Assembly (NCBI GenBank): GCA_012032065.1
Contig: JAAURV010000195.1
Coordinates: forward strand, 1-6,334
Source: Hyphomicrobiales bacterium
Lineage (GTDB): Bacteria; Pseudomonadota; Alphaproteobacteria; Rhizobiales; Aestuariivirgaceae
Direction: 5' to 3'
DNA: 6,334 bases
Shown: positions 5,880 through 6,334 of the stretch, one piece after another
Position numbering within the stretch: the stretch's first letter is position 1
Layout: every line of letters starts with the position of its first letter
Notes under the pieces: model-generated
What the model was told of the DNA's origin: nothing
The model's input: the letters and a program-made list of their open reading frames with translations, nothing else
Database searches by the model: none
Position numbers and translations under genes: made by a program

Positions 5880-6334
5880 TCTGCGATGCCGATCATGATT
5901 TCCGATTGGATGAGCGCGCTCAGTTCGTGGTTCAGATCGAAATCCGCGTGAGTCGCCGCGAGGATTTCGTAAGCAGGTCCGAGCGCCATTCCCTGCATGA
6001 GGTGCGAGAGAAACACATGAGCCGCGGGGCCAACTTTTTTCACATGCACTTCCGCGCGTGGCCTCGCGACAATCAGGTGTTCGCCTTCGCCGTCCAGATG
6101 TTCACGCCAACTGCTTTTCTGTTTGCAGGCCTGCCAGACCGATCCAACCGCGAATGGCGACGTCATGACGGCAAGGCTGGGGTGAAACTGGAAAACCAGA
6201 TCGAACAACTCTTCCGGCGGAAGCGCGTTGAGACACGCCGCGACGAGCGGCTCGGCCTCGGCTGCGTGATAGGCTTTCCACCACAGGCTTTCGAGAAGCG
6301 CCACATCGGCGAGGAGCGGCAATTCTTCGCTCGT
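5876..6334 (-). CDS. bufC: DUF2063 / BufC-like protein, C-terminal part (cut by window edge)
   Basis: An open frame of 152 residues reaches the right edge; its true start is outside. The first visible stretch (TSEELPLLADVALLESLWWKAYHAAEA) is the ELPYL-DVA-LE block found in the middle of DUF2063 proteins, after the N-terminal domain. It continues with FHPSLAVMTSPFAVGSVW and a C-terminal FLSHLMQGMALGPAYEIL helix pair. There is no ATG here; the TTG at 6322 is an internal codon, not a start. DUF2063 proteins are partners of DUF692 multinuclear iron enzymes (MNIO) that modify cysteines in small precursors such as bufferins, and are thought to help bind the precursor. With DoxX coupled downstream, the expected order is precursor, DUF692, this gene, DoxX. 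An earlier annotation of this family as DNA-binding is not supported by anything seen here. Confidence 0.88.
   Translation of the reverse strand, partial: TSEELPLLADVALLESLWWKAYHAAEAEPLVAACLNALPPEELFDLVFQFHPSLAVMTSPFAVGSVWQACKQKSSWREHLDGEGEHLIVARPRAEVHVKKVGPAAHVFLSHLMQGMALGPAYEILAATHADFDLNHELSALIQSEIMIGIAE

Noticed and set aside
1..6334. tRNA, rRNA, CRISPR, insertion sequence, attachment site or phage genes
   Set aside because: No cloverleaf, no regularly spaced repeats, no transposase or integrase motifs and no terminal inverted repeats were seen.

Overview
The window is about 6.3 kb of GC-rich, densely coded bacterial DNA. It most resembles an alphaproteobacterium, possibly from the Hyphomicrobiales or a neighbouring order. 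The clues are a ROSE-like RNA thermometer ahead of an Hsp20 gene (a rhizobial hallmark), the DUF1326/DUF2182 pair, and a DUF2063-DoxX pair like that of Caulobacter-type bufferin operons. I cannot name a genus from the sequence.

Left part (1-1346). An Hsp20 chaperone gene (76-528, +) has a 5' leader whose last hairpin masks the ribosome binding site, and a strong terminator hairpin follows it (552-579). Converging on it is a small exported protein of unknown function (629-1045, -). The roughly 300-base divergent gap after that holds a perfect CRP-type palindrome (TGTGA-N6-TCACA, 1108-1123) and a weak forward promoter candidate.

Middle part (1347-3337). A soluble Cys/His-rich DUF1326 protein and a DUF2182 integral membrane protein (+) overlap as TTGA and so look translationally coupled. 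Family knowledge points to metal, probably copper, handling. Next comes an exported CHRD-domain protein whose frame is broken in a GGC repeat near 3094-3105; restoring one base gives a complete 143-residue protein. A hairpin at 3302-3331 separates these genes from the opposing operon.

Right part (3338-6334, all -). In transcription order: the C-terminal part of a DUF2063/BufC-like protein that enters from beyond the right edge, a DoxX membrane protein, a low-specificity threonine aldolase and a PLP-dependent threonine/serine dehydratase. The first two genes overlap by 4 bases (ATGA), as do the last two; 59 bases separate the pairs. DUF2063 plus DoxX is the downstream half of the bufferin (copper-binding RiPP) operon, so a DUF692/MNIO enzyme and a small Cys-containing precursor are expected just outside the window.

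Taken together, the window appears to hold two facing gene groups that may both deal with copper, with a pair of hydroxy-amino-acid catabolic genes attached to one of them and a heat-shock gene at the side. The copper theme rests on family associations, not on anything directly demonstrated by the sequence.
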